Positions 42,578 through 52,893 of a DNA stretch of 64,000 nt are shown here, piece after piece. The translations under genes were made by a program, and so were the position numbers. Numbering within the stretch: position 1 is the stretch's first letter; the number at the start of each line of letters is the position of its first letter. The notes below the pieces were generated by a model. That model did no database searches. It saw only the letters and a program-made list of their open reading frames with translations, and was not told the origin of the DNA. Where the stretch lies: NCBI GenBank assembly GCA_963576565.1, contig OY755039.1, positions 70,841,886 through 70,905,885 of the forward strand, given 5' to 3'. Origin of the DNA: Aspidapion aeneum. Taxonomy: Eukaryota; Arthropoda; Insecta; Coleoptera; Brentidae.

Positions 42578-44900
42578 ACAAGTTTTTATCGCGAAGCAGT
42601 TTTTTTTCTAAAGATAAGAAACGATTTAGCGCGACTTGTTTTATTCCAGGAAACTGCGGTGGATTGTCAAATGTGCGAAAGGGAAGGGATACTGTGTACC
42701 GGCCGTCTTGATTACGCGACACGCTCTGTTTAAAATAATTTTCACAAATTTCATCCTCTGGTTTCAAATGAGTTTTTTGGGGGACGCAGTCGGTTTCCCA
42801 AAATTTTGAAATTAATTGCGAAAGCGAGTCATTTTCATTTTGACAAAAAAGAGCATTAATTGGCGGGGTAGAAATTAAGGGTTGATTTATTTGTCCCATC
42901 AAAATATAGCCGAAAATAGTTCCCATAGCAAAGGGATGATTTGGATCATCGCTAGCGATTTTTTCACCCTGTTTAATTAGTGGAAATAGATCCATACCAA
43001 TTAGTAAATTTATAGGCGAAGGGTTGTAAAAAGTGGGATCTGCTAAGGGTAAATTTTTTATAAAATGCCAATTTTCTGTATTTATTTTTACTGACGGTAA
43101 ATCAGTACAAACCTTTTGCAAAATAATCGCTTGCGTAGACACAAAAATATCTGGTTTTTGAAAATTACAAATTTTAATAAAAATCGATCCTAGATCAGAA
43201 GTAAGAGAGTTGCCTCCAACCCCCTGTATATTTGAACATAAGGGTTGTCTGGGAAGGCCCAATTGTTGCGCTAATTTTTGAGAACAAAAACTGTTTTGCG
43301 AACCGCTGTCTAAAACGGCTCTAACTGTTTGAAAGTTACCGCGGACATCTTGAATTTTTACTAGGATAGTTGACAATAAAACTTGCGATTGCGCAGAAAT
43401 AAAACCACAATGCGTGGGGTTAGAACCCGAAGGAGTTGCGATTGGTACTTGTGAATTAGAAGACGTCGAAGTAAAATTGTTATTATTTTGAGTAGAGTAA
43501 TTTTGAAGCGGACACCCAGTAGCCGGGGATCTAAAACTTTGCTGACTGGCCAAGTAACCACGTGGTGAACTACTTGGAGATGCGTTGGGCGAAATATTAG
43601 AGGGATTTTGTGAGAAATTCACGTTAGCATCAAAATGTGATCTATTTTGATTTTGAGAATTAGCGTAATTATAATTTCGCTCAAAATGAATTAATGAGTG
43701 GTGTCTTTGATTACCAGGGCAATAGCGACATGAGCGTAGACTTTGACAAGAATTTGTTAAATGTATTGAGCTTAAACAATTTAAACATAGTTTTTTATTT
43801 TTAGCGTAAGAATAGCGTTCGTAGGGAGATTTACCTTTAAATGCGTTACATAAATATATTGAATGTGTGTTAGAATCACAAAAAGCGCATCTATCTTTAG
43901 AATGAGTATTTTCCGTACCAAGGAGCGTTTTTGTATAATAAGGCGAGGCGTTATTTTTATAAAACTGTTTATTATTTTTAAATCTATTTTTAGATTGTAG
44001 CGAATAAAGCGAATTACATTGACTTTCAAGGAAATTATAAATTTCTTGATATTTGGGCATTTCATTAGACCTAGAATTAGCTAGTTCAAAGCGCGAAAGT
44101 AGTACCTCAGGCAATTTATCTAGTAAAATGTTGGCGAGCGGAAAACACCATTGATCAGTGTCGTAATTTAGAGTTTTTAAAGCCTCAATGTTTTCTGAAA
44201 AAACATCAAGCAGCGTGCGCAGCGTTTCTGGATTGTCGTCTTTGAGAGCGGGAAAATTATACACGGAGCGCCAATAAGTTTGAGCCGATAAGCGGGGGTT
44301 ATGATAGCGTTTTAGAAGCGTATTGTAAGCGATTATATAATTAGCGTCGGTTATTTGTAAGTGTTTAACTACGTTTAAAGGCGGTCCTTTTAGGTAGGAC
44401 AGTAACAAATTAAATTTAGCGTTTGTAGGAATACTAGGATTATTGTGTACAGAACTATTGTACATATCTAGAAAAGTTGGAAACTTAGTGATGTCGCCAT
44501 GAAATTCGACAATGCGCAGTCTTGGCATTAAAGACGCCATAAAGCGGTCTGGATCAGAAGAATTTGAAACTTGCGTTAAGTTTTGAGGTTGAGGAGCTTC
44601 AATTTTCACCTCAAATAGTTGTTTTTGAATTCTTTTAATATCATAGAAGCTGTCGTCAAACTCAGTAAGGCGTTCATTTTCTTCTTCCAGTCTCTCCGGA
44701 CTTGCCGAATAAGCCTCTATTATTTGATTTTGATAAATAAAAAATGTTTCTTTCATTTCATCAAGGTCGATAAGTCGAACCTGTAAACACGGTTTTTTTG
44801 TATCATCCGTTAGGCATGCATTAGCTAAGTTATGAAGAGTATTAATGCGATTATGTTGCACATTACGGAGTGCTTCTAACTTCTTAAGTTGCGTACTCAT
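42567..44900 (-). CDS. gag: BEL/Pao Gag with aspartic protease
   Basis: 777 aa, ATG at 44900, TGA at 42567-42569. The N-terminal part is charged. A retrotransposon Gag capsid region follows (~126-300; PRLRIVEFHGDITKFPTF, LLLSYLKGPPLNVVKHL). Zinc knuckles: CAFCDSNTHSIYLC (~338), CLNCLSSIHLTNSC (~372), CRYCPGNQRHH (~390). A low-complexity N/S/Q linker spans ~405-500. A retropepsin-type domain (~505-680) has catalytic Asp in AVLDSGSQNSF and IGMDLF as the downstream motif. The protein forms the particle, binds RNA and cuts the polyprotein. BEL/Pao elements often make Gag and Pol as one ~1800-aa product; here the frame breaks just past an A8 run near 42602-42609. Confidence 0.95.
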   Translation of the reverse strand: MSTQLKKLEALRNVQHNRINTLHNLANACLTDDTKKPCLQVRLIDLDEMKETFFIYQNQIIEAYSASPERLEEENERLTEFDDSFYDIKRIQKQLFEVKIEAPQPQNLTQVSNSSDPDRFMASLMPRLRIVEFHGDITKFPTFLDMYNSSVHNNPSIPTNAKFNLLLSYLKGPPLNVVKHLQITDANYIIAYNTLLKRYHNPRLSAQTYWRSVYNFPALKDDNPETLRTLLDVFSENIEALKTLNYDTDQWCFPLANILLDKLPEVLLSRFELANSRSNEMPKYQEIYNFLESQCNSLYSLQSKNRFKNNKQFYKNNASPYYTKTLLGTENTHSKDRCAFCDSNTHSIYLCNAFKGKSPYERYSYAKNKKLCLNCLSSIHLTNSCQSLRSCRYCPGNQRHHSLIHFERNYNYANSQNQNRSHFDANVNFSQNPSNISPNASPSSSPRGYLASQQSFRSPATGCPLQNYSTQNNNNFTSTSSNSQVPIATPSGSNPTHCGFISAQSQVLLSTILVKIQDVRGNFQTVRAVLDSGSQNSFCSQKLAQQLGLPRQPLCSNIQGVGGNSLTSDLGSIFIKICNFQKPDIFVSTQAIILQKVCTDLPSVKINTENWHFIKNLPLADPTFYNPSPINLLIGMDLFPLIKQGEKIASDDPNHPFAMGTIFGYILMGQINQPLISTPPINALFCQNENDSLSQLISKFWETDCVPQKTHLKPEDEICENYFKQSVSRNQDGRYTVSLPFRTFDNPPQFPGIKQVALNRFLSLEKKLLRDKNLYVL

Positions 44901-45244
44901 TGTAATGTTTTTAAAAAACTCCGTTAAAACAGGTGAACGATTAGTTTCCGAAATTTTTAATATTTAAAAATTAAAAGCGTTTAAAAAGAAAAGAAAATAG
45001 GCGATAAACAATGTAAACAAGTCTCATTTACCTCTCTAAGATCGTGTGTTGGAAACTTTTCCTACGTGCAGTCGACGCCAAGCCAAAAAGAGGTAGGAAA
45101 TGCGCGAAAACAATGCGCGTTCGGTACTTTTTTACTTGTTATTTTTACTGTGAGCACAGCAAAAAGAGCAAGGTCATGCGTATTTATTAAAAATTTTATA
45201 TTTAACAAAATGCGATTTAGACTTTAATTTTTCCCGGGGTCCTA
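44901..45244 (-). other. BEL/Pao leader between PBS and gag
   Basis: About 345 bp of untranslated leader. It would be expected to hold packaging signals, but none is identifiable by eye. Confidence 0.6.
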
Positions 45245-45267
45245 TTATCAGGCTCGAACCTGGACCA
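45245..45267 (-). promoter_or_regulatory. Primer-binding site
   Basis: On the minus strand, two bases after the 5' LTR, TGGTCCAGGTTCGAGCC begins with the TGG that pairs with a tRNA CCA end. The tRNA species is not assigned; only the first part is likely to pair. Confidence 0.7.
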
Positions 45268-45269
45268 AG

Positions 45270-45928
45270 TGGTGAGGTCAGGCCTTCTGTAGAAAATAAA
45301 ATATACCGAAGGACCACTCGAGATAGCTCGAGAAAAACGTGTGGGAGTTAAGAGGGACTGTATCTTTCCACAGGGCTCCGACAGGGAAAAAAGAGCCTAA
45401 AACTTATTTACTAAAAATAGCGTAGCAATGAAAAATTATCAAGAAACGACTTACCCTTAGATGTCTTTTGTAGCTACTTGGCTGGCCAGCCCGATTATAC
45501 GCGAAGTACCAGACTCTCCATTGTTCTATAGTTCAAAATGTTCCAAACACTAATATCTAATAAACTAAAGCGTAAAATTAATAGTTTCCACAATTTTAAT
45601 ATAAAATAATAGCGGTGCGGTGACTTTAGTTGCACGTGGCGCGTGGTTGAGTTGTTCTCGCAGACAATCGGCGTTTTCGTCTGCTAGGCCGAATTTAGCC
45701 GCTTATCTCAAATCCTTCATTGCTGGAAGAAGCGCGCGAAGTTTAAATTTAAAATATGGAAAGATATAGCGTAAAGTAAATCAAAATAATATTCTAAAAC
45801 GCTTGTAAGCGTAGAAAATGTAACCCAAAAATATTTAAAAACTAAGAGAGATAGCTTCTCTAATTTTAAGTGAAAATTAGAGAATATAATTATTTACAAA
45901 AATAAAAACAAGTTGGGAAACTTGTTCA
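45270..45928 (-). repeat. 5' LTR of the BEL/Pao element
   Basis: 659 bp, the same length as the other LTR and identical to it by eye. As the upstream LTR it should contain the promoter. No textbook TATA box was singled out. Confidence 0.97.
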
Positions 45929-45933
45929 ACATG

Positions 45934-46435
45934 TATGCCAAATTTCATTAAAATTGGTTAAGTAGTATCTGAAATAATCTTTATTTTATATTTGCGATCA
46001 TTTTTTTTTAGTTGGATTGAAAAACTTATTTACTTTACATATATTTAAAAATTTTTTAAATCAGTACCTAGTCAAATATTTAGCTGCATTTTAAATATGA
46101 AATGTTTTTATAGGACACCCGGTACATCGGTAGCTAAAATTTTGAGGATTTACTACCCCTTAATCTTGTAATACAAAACTGCTAAATTATAACAATTGGT
46201 CCCACTGTGCGACGACCCTCCACGCTATTCATCGCCAGTGCCAAGGGGTGCTGTGGAGTCTAGACCGGCGGCGTTGCCGGGCATCATGCTAAATCTTGAG
46301 GCTAAAATTTTTTTAGTCGGCCAAAACGATCGGAAGGTTAATTGACAAAAATCGGTCCCCTGGTATGAATTGTTTTTTCTGGTAGATTGTTTTTATTTTT
46401 TCACGACCCCAACGACCACATTTTGCGGAGAAAGG
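45934..46435. other. No gene seen
   Basis: Contains a block (~46300-46370) that is a diverged inverse of ~29905-29965, and a CCCACTGTGCGAC motif at 46201 resembling inverted DNA-transposon tips. No ORF of note. Confidence 0.45.
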
Positions 46436-46803
46436 GTATGGCAAAAATCAGCAAAAAAATTTGAGATGACTCTTAAATAAGGTGAGGGGTGTGAGGTGTT
46501 TTTCATCTTGGCACAATATTGTCATGAAGTCTATTTGTCTGTCACTCCAAAATTACTAAACCGTAATTATTACCAAAACCTTCAAGCAGTATTTTAAAAC
46601 TAGGACTAAAATACCCCTAAAGCAATTTTAAAACGTTAAAATCCGGCAAGCCGTTTTTGAGTTATGCGCGTTGGTCGTTACAGACAGACATACGGATAGA
46701 CAAACGGCGCGACAAAAAGTTTCAAAATCATCTGAAACGCAAAGATACTTATGATTTTTTTTAAATCGGAGCAACTTTTTTATCTTTGACAGGGTCACAC
46801 ACT
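46436..46803 (+). repeat. Family A repeat, copy 3 (truncated)
   Basis: Contains gaggtgtttttcatcttgg, acaatattgtcatgaagtct, ttttgagttatgcgcgttgg, tcgttacagacagac, ggcgcgacaaaaagtttc and tcacacactactag. The same blocks occur inverted at 53225-53700. The Mutator-like foldback is inserted in its right end. Confidence 0.75.
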
Positions 46804-47109
46804 ACTAGTGAGCGGTCTAGGACAACTGGGCGCCGCCAACTCGGCGCCGCCACCTGGGCGCCGGGCCAACTTGGCGCCGCCAACTGGGCGCAGGCCAACT
46901 CGGCGCCGGACTAAAAAATTTTTTTTTGATAAAATGTGTAGATGAAAAATAAAATATATTATTTATATAAAAACATCTTTAAAAAATCCTTTACGCAATT
47001 TTTTTGATTTTTTTTTAAATTATGTTAAATCCATTAAGTCGACTGTTGAATCTTGGTAGTTGTAGTGTTTGGTAACCTAGTAACACTACAATTTACGTTT
47101 TTTATTACA

Positions 47110-47715
47110 ATGGTGGATCCAAAAATCAAGATGGCGGATCCAAAATGGCGGATTTTCTTATTTACTAACCGATTTGTCTCAAACTTGAAATATTACATTG
47201 CTTAAGGTCATTTAACACAATCTTTTACTCAAACTTAAAAAAACAAAATGGCGGATCCAAAATGGCAGATTTTCTTATTTACTAACCGATTTGTCTCAAA
47301 CTTGAAATATTACATTGCTTGAGGTCATTTAACACAATTTTTTACTCAAACTTAAAAAAATCATAATGGCGGATCCAAAATGGCGGATTTTCTTATTTAC
47401 CAACCGATTTGTCTCAAACTTGAAATATTACATTGCTTGAGGTCATTTAACACAATTTTTTACTCAAACTTAAAAAAATCAAAATGGCGGATCCAAAATG
47501 GCGGATTTTCTTATTTGCCAACCGATTTGTCTCAAACTTGAAATATTACATTACTTGAGGTCATTTAACAAAATTTTTTACTCAAACTTAAAAAAATCAA
47601 AATGGCGGATTTTCTTATTTACCAACCGATTTGTCTCAAACTTAAAATATTACATTGCTTGAGGTCATTTAACACTATTTTTAACTCAAACTTAAAAAAA
47701 ATAAAATGGCGGATT
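47110..47715 (+). repeat. 118-bp satellite, forward array inside the foldback
   Basis: About five units of aaaatggcggatccaaaatg, gcggattttcttattta, accgatttgtctcaaactt, gaaatattacattgcttgag, gtcatttaacaca, ttactcaaacttaaaaaaa. Non-coding. Confidence 0.9.
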
Positions 47716-47726
47716 CTCTTATTTAT

Positions 47727-47828
47727 TTCCGTGGGCAGCTCGAAAGCTGTAAACCGACAGGGATCCACGATCTAATGGTGTGATCCTGGACCCCCGTAAG
47801 TGTGCAGCTTTCGAGCTGCCCACGGAAA
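47727..47828. repeat. Central hairpin of the foldback
   Basis: ttccgtgggcagctcgaaag plus ctg (from 47727) is an exact inverse of cagctttcgagctgcccacg plus gaa (to 47828), with a ~55-bp loop. It is GC-richer than its surroundings. Confidence 0.85.
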
Positions 47829-47924
47829 AAGACAAGAGAAACAAAATCTTTCTATACCCGCTTAGCCACGAACAATTTTTGTTTTCTTCATTCACGAGTA
47901 CTAAACTTTACGTTTATAATTTTT

Positions 47925-48300
47925 TTATAAGTTTGAGTTAAAATTGTGTTAAATGACCTCAAGCAATGTTATATTTCAATTTTGAGACAAATCGGTTAGT
48001 AAATAAGAAAGACCGCCATTTTGATTTTTATAAGTTTGAGTAAAAAATCTTGTTAAATGACTTCAAGCAATGTAATATTTTAAGTTTGAGACAAATCAGT
48101 TAATAAATAAGAGAATTCGCCATTTTGATTTTTTTAAGTTTGAGTAAAAAATTGTGTTAAATGACCTGAAGCAATGTAATATTTCAAGTTTGAGACAAAT
48201 CGGTTGGTAAATAAGAAAATCCGCCATTTTGATTTTTTGAGTTTGAGACAAATCGGTTAGTAAATAAGAAAATCCGCCATTTTGATTTTTGGATCCGTCA
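47925..48300 (-). repeat. 118-bp satellite, reverse array inside the foldback
   Basis: About three units of the inverse of the 47110-47715 satellite. The unit number differs between arms (about five against about three), showing unequal change after the arms formed. Confidence 0.9.
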
Positions 48301-48353
48301 TTGTTGTAATAAAAAACGTAAATTGTAGTGTTACCAGGTTACCAAACACAATA

Positions 48354-48641
48354 GTCCTTGCCATACGCAGTTACACTTTTGTGACTTTGACATGAAATAA
48401 ACATATTTCCTAACCCGAAATATATTAAAAAGTAAACATGTCATGTTGGTATAAAATTAAAGGTAAAACTGTCATTGTCTCTGGATAAAAAGATGCTGAC
48501 TGTAGGTTGGCAAAAAAAATGCACCGATAAAAACACCTCAAAGACGTGCCATTTTTCAGACTTTTTTGTTCCTGTCAGTATGCATATGATAAATAAAGAG
48601 GTTGGAAATGTCACAAAAGTGTAACAGCCTATGGCAAGGAC
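48354..48641. mobile_element. MITE inserted in the right arm, 288 bp
   Basis: GTCCTTGCCATACGCAGTTA and the inverse (ATGGCAAGGAC) are flanked by TA. The left arm of the host foldback lacks this segment at the equivalent place (tagttgtagtgtttggtaac), which confirms the insertion. A truncated sister copy is at 57243-57472. Confidence 0.85.
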
Positions 48642-48866
48642 TATACAACTACCAAGATTCAACAGTCGACTTAATGGATTTAACTTTACTTAACAAAAAA
48701 AAAATTCAAAAAAATTGCGTTAAGGATTTTTTAAAGATGTTTTTATATAAATAATATATTTTATTTTTCATCTACAAATTTTATCAAAAAAAAAAATTTT
48801 TAGTCCGGCGCCGATTTGGCCGGCGCCCAGTTGGCGGCACCCAGTTGTCCCATTCCGACTAGTGAG

Positions 48867-49222
48867 CTACATGAAAAAATAGTAGGAAAAAGATATATAT
48901 TTTTTTAAATAAAATACACAAAACCAAGATGTTTGAGGAAAAATAATTAAATTGTTCTAAACATTAGTAGGTATTACCTAAATTAAAGCAAAAATCATTA
49001 AAAAAAGAGTTAAAAGTTTTAAAAAAATTCGTAGTTTGATTTTATATTCTTCCTTAAAGTAATGGATCACACTGGTAAACTTAACACTGTTACTTTTTCT
49101 CTAAAATAAGTGTATTTACTGTATTTATCAAGAAATTGATCTTTTTCCCACATTATTTATTGTCAACATTTTTTTCATTATGAACCTATATTTTGTTTAT
49201 CTTGAAATTTGTGAGGATCTTT
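48867..49222. other. AT-rich spacer
   Basis: No gene recognised. Confidence 0.5.
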
Positions 49223-49590
49223 ATATCAAGAAAAACATTTCATGTAAAAAAAAGTACGGGAAAATGATATTCCGCAAAAAGAATTGAGATCATAGTAGAA
49301 TTTTTTCAATACACACTTCAAAATGAAAGATTCTCACTAATAATTAGGAAATGTTTTTTGAAAATTTGCTATTACAGCCAAAATTGTAAACGTTTTTGTA
49401 GCACTTTGCCTAAGAGTCAACTATGCAGCCGTAATAGCCAAGTTTAAATAAATATTTCCAAATTAGTGAGAACCTTTAATTTTGAAATGTGTATTAAAAA
49501 ACTTGGCTATACCTTGATCTCAATTCTTTTTGCGGAAAGCCATTTTCGCGTACTTAGCCTTTTTTACATAAAATGTTTTTGTTACGATTT
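49223..49590. mobile_element. Foldback MITE, ~155-bp arms
   Basis: Arms at ~49223-49380 and ~49431-49590 are inverted. Matching blocks: gcaaaaagaattgagatca / tgatctcaattctttttgc, gattctcactaataattagg / attagtgagaacc, and gctattacagcc / gccgtaatagcc. Weaker matches extend outward (ttcccacatta / atgtggaata), so the true ends may lie near 49120 and 49640. Confidence 0.75.
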
Positions 49591-49639
49591 CACAAGTTGA
49601 GTTTTAAAGTAGTAAAATATGTGGAATAATGCTCAAAAC

Positions 49640-49735
49640 TGACTTTCACGATGCCTAGTCACAGAAGAGTTTCTGTGGCCTAGTCCCAGAAGAGTTACTC
49701 TTCTGTGGTCTAGTCCCGATCACTTTTAAGCTTTT
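49640..49735. repeat. Short repeat around cagaagagt / actcttctg
   Basis: gcctagtcacagaagagttt, gcctagtcccagaagagtta and ctcttctgtggtctagtccc form two direct and one inverted copy, capable of a small hairpin. Confidence 0.65.
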
Positions 49736-49776
49736 ACCCTTTTTTAATTTTCCCTTTGGAATTAAGAAATTTCGCT

Positions 49777-50027
49777 GCTTTGCTTTGATAGTGGCACAAC
49801 TAAAAAAATGCGTTTTTACGTTTTCTGTAAAAACTAACTTCTCATCGTATTGTATATATTTTTACCACAAAATTTTCCTTATTGTCTAAGGATGGGTAAG
49901 TTATTTATTGATTTAATTAAAGCAAAAAAATATATAAATATTTGCCTTTGCCATTGCCATTATTTTTAAAAAGCGTTTCCTAAATTATCTTATTTCCAGT
50001 TATGATGCCCCACTATCAAAGCAAGGC
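49777..50027. mobile_element. MITE, ~250 bp
   Basis: gctttgctttgatagtgg (49777-49794) is inverted at 50008-50027 (cccactatcaaagcaaggc). AT-rich, non-coding interior. Target duplication not resolved. Confidence 0.6.
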
Positions 50028-50317
50028 ATTGGTGCATTAGTAATAGATGTATTGGTAATTTTGAGTGCAATGTTGGTGGGTTTGCAAATTTTATTAATGT
50101 TTAATTTGTTACAGCACAGGAAGCGTTAGTTTTTAATACGATCACCTACATCCATTTTACGAATTGGATAAAATTTGGCATACCTTATTAGTTTTCTGAT
50201 TATATCCATTGGTGTAAAGTTAAATCTTATAATGTAAAGTAGAAGAAAGAGGGTTTTTACTAGTTACTAGGGGGTAGGGCTAGCTGTGTGGGGGGCTTAT
50301 TGTTAAGAATCTATCCA

Positions 50318-50700
50318 TAATTTCTGTCAGTGTGCCAATTCCCAGATCTTTAGCATTTTTTGAAGTGGGCAATATTAGTTTTATTATTACTACGTTTTAC
50401 TTAACTTTACATGTATAGGGGAGGGAACTGAATTAAAAGTTTGGGTTTTTTGATTTTTCAAATAGTTTTCTAATAATTTCTATCAGACTGCCAAATATCA
50501 GCTCTCTACCGTTTCTGGAAGTAGGCAATGTTAGTTTTACATTTAAGCAATGTTTTTTATAAATTTACATGTATAAGGGAGGAGAGTAAATTCAAATTTT
50601 GGGGTTGTTTGATTTTTCCCAAGGGTTTTGTCATAAAAAATATCAAATTTCAGCCTTTTGTCATTTCTGGCAGTATGGTAGAATTTTGATACCTATCAGT
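50318..50700. repeat. Tandem repeat, ~157-bp unit, 2.5 copies
   Basis: Units share aatttctrtcagwctgccaa, gaagtrggcaatrttagttt, aactttacatgtata, ggggagg and tttttgatttttc. Strongly diverged, non-coding. Confidence 0.7.
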
Positions 50701-50790
50701 AGGTATTAAAAAAACTCAAGCTTTAATTGCAGAGAAAATCAAAACGCACAAACTCATTGGCAAGATAAAACTAAAAAAAAAACAAAATAA

Positions 50791-51030
50791 ATGAACGTGC
50801 TTCATTCATTTATCTTGCTATTTTTGTTGACTGAAGTCGGTTTATTATTTCCAATCTCCTGCTCAAATATATTCAAGTACTACAAAAAGACATATTTCTT
50901 AATGTATGCACACGTTTGCCAACTTCTGTTTTTTGGTGTAAGAAGAATGACAAAAAAACACAAAATTACACCATTGAATAGCACCAGATATTTTAAAAGA
51001 TTTTGTGGGATCCAAGACACAGATTATTGA
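50791..51030 (+). CDS. Orphan ORF with signal-peptide-like start
   Basis: 79 codons from ATG: a hydrophobic N-terminus (LHSFILLFLLTEVGLLFPIS), then a basic C-terminal half. No family recognised and no splice or promoter context. Hydrophobic starts are common in chance ORFs of AT-rich DNA, so this is probably spurious. Confidence 0.1.
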   Translation: MNVLHSFILLFLLTEVGLLFPISCSNIFKYYKKTYFLMYAHVCQLLFFGVRRMTKKHKITPLNSTRYFKRFCGIQDTDY

Positions 51031-51132
51031 ATATTAACGGATTGGATTTGACCAATAGCAAATCCACAATGGCCGCGGTAGACAAACGCAAAGATTATAG
51101 AATATAATATTTGACAAACGTTTTCAAACGCT

Positions 51133-52893
51133 CACAGTGCGACCCTATAAAATTTAGGTTTTTTGAGAAGGCCACCAACATTTATTTTTAGTTCCACTGC
51201 TCGCCTAAATCGCAGCTGATCCTTCTTAAGGGATTTTTGAGATTAAAACGTTTTAAATGTTTTTGCTAAGTCTTTAAAAAAAAATTATTCATAAATTTTG
51301 TACTGGCTATGAGGGTCATTCTGCTGAAAACATCAAATAAGAAAAAATAAATCCGACTCACTAAAATATTTAATAAATCTTTGGTCGTTTCTTACCTCTA
51401 AGGTAACAGCATCATAAAAATAAATACTATCTTATTACTCTTTTTTTTGTTTATTTCTGCGAAGTATATTTTTAGTTTCGTATGTTTTCATGGTGTTTTA
51501 AAATGAGTGCCCATCCGAAAAATCGTTGCTATCAAGAAGAAAATAGAAGAAAAATTTGTACAGGGTGTGGGCCAAAAATTAATTTTGGGAAAAAGAACCT
51601 TGATACAAAATTTAGTGCCTTGGAAAAACTTATTTGTTAGTTTTTAAACCCACATTATAGTATTTCAGATAAAAAGTATCCAATAACAATATTTAGCTTG
51701 TCGCATTATTCTTAAAAAGAAAAAGAAAGGAAACTTTAAAAAAAAACTTTCAACAACTGACTTGCACAAGACTTTAATTCTTCAGTCTACAAAACTCTTG
51801 CCTTCTTTCAAGAACTTCATTCACCATTTCACTTGCATCCACACACACTACGGCGTTTTCCCTCAGACGTGTCTGAATTTAAAGAAGTTTCTTTGAAATA
51901 GTTTCATAAAATACGAGACCTTCGGAACTTTCTGTATTGACTTGGAATTGACTTTTTACCTGCTGATGTCCTTGTGAAATTAGTAATTCTATCCATTTGT
52001 CTACCAGAAAATCCAGCATTAGTTTGGAAGTTATTCAAACGTTGGGCAGGAAAAAAAATGTGTTATATTTTTTATTGGAATTTAAAGTGACTGTTGCCAG
52101 TTGATAGCCCCACCACAAAGTTAGCCCATATTTTTAGTGGCCCCACACAAACATTACAGTAGGATTGATCGAAACTTTTAGTATTTTTTAAAACCACGTT
52201 ATTTTGATCAGGCATTATTGGTAGTTTTTTTAAGTTTCCTTTCGTTTTCATTTTTAGAATAATGCAACAAGCTGTAAATATTGCCTTTGGATACTTATCA
52301 TCTGGAATACTATAATTTGGGTTTAAAAACTCACAAATAAGTTTTTCCAAGGCCACTAAATTTTGTATCCAGGTTCTTTTTCCCAAAATTAATTTTTGAA
52401 CCACACTCTGCACAAACCTTTCTTCAATTTTCTTCGTGATAGTAACGATTCTTCAGATGGGCACTCATTTTGAATCACTATGAAAACATCCAAAACTAAT
52501 AATAATCTAACGAGAACTAAAAATATACATCTCAGAAATAAACAAAAAAAAGATTGATAAGAGAGAATTCACTTTTATGATGACGTTACCTTAGAGGTAA
52601 GAAACAACCAACGATTTATTAAATATTTTCGTGAGTCGGATATTTTGTCTCTTATTTGATAGTTTCAGCAGATATGACCCTCATATCCAGTACAAAATTT
52701 ATAAATTTTTTTTTTTTTTAAACTGTTAACAAAAAACATTTAAAAAATTATAATCTCAAAAATCTATTAAGAAGGATCAGCTGCGATTTAGGCGAGCAGT
52801 GGTTCTTAATGAAGGGGCAGCCTATAATTAGAAACTAAAAAAAAAATGAGGTGACCTTCTCGAAAAACCTAAATTTTATAGAGTCGCACTGTG
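51133..52893. mobile_element. Foldback DNA element with 4-bp target duplication
   Basis: Starts CACAGTGCGACCCTATAAAA and ends with the inverse (AGAGTCGCACTGTG). CGCT is repeated outside (51129-51132, 52894-52897). The arms run ~600 bp inward (ctaaatcgcagctgatcctt, ttacctctaaggtaac, gttgctatcaagaagaaaat, ccaaaaattaattttgggaa). CACAGTG tips with a 4-bp duplication point to the CMC/Chapaev group (tentative). The 113-aa minus ORF (52072-52413) lies in the right arm, and its inverse partner in the left arm is broken. It may be a decayed transposase piece, but no motif is recognisable. Confidence 0.75.

Larger units (their letters stand above)
38826..45928 (-). mobile_element. Complete BEL/Pao LTR retrotransposon
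   Basis: A 7.1-kb element read on the minus strand: 5' LTR (45270-45928), primer-binding site, gag-protease ORF, pol ORF, purine-rich tract, 3' LTR (38826-39484). The LTRs begin TG and end CA and look identical by eye. ACATG flanks both sides (38821-38825 and 45929-45933), a 5-bp target duplication typical of the group. There is no envelope ORF: pol stops ~20 bp before the LTR. It is the youngest-looking element in the window. Confidence 0.97.
46813..48857. mobile_element. Mutator-like foldback element, ~2.05 kb
   Basis: Terminal CGG(N4)GGACAACTGGG at the left and the inverse at the right, with ACTAGTGAG repeated at 46804-46812 and 48858-48866 (9-bp target duplication). The subterminal region holds tandem ~15-bp motifs with caactsggcgccg (about six at the left, about two at the right). 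Further in, the arms match to the 118-bp satellite blocks and a central hairpin. Long inverted ends plus a 9-bp duplication fit Mutator-like elements (inference). No transposase was found. Confidence 0.85.

Noticed and set aside
48441..48662. 73-aa ORF, with a similar-length ORF at 57269-57490
   Set aside because: The two ORFs lie in copies of the same MITE, but their translations do not stay in the same frame, so there is no selection for protein.
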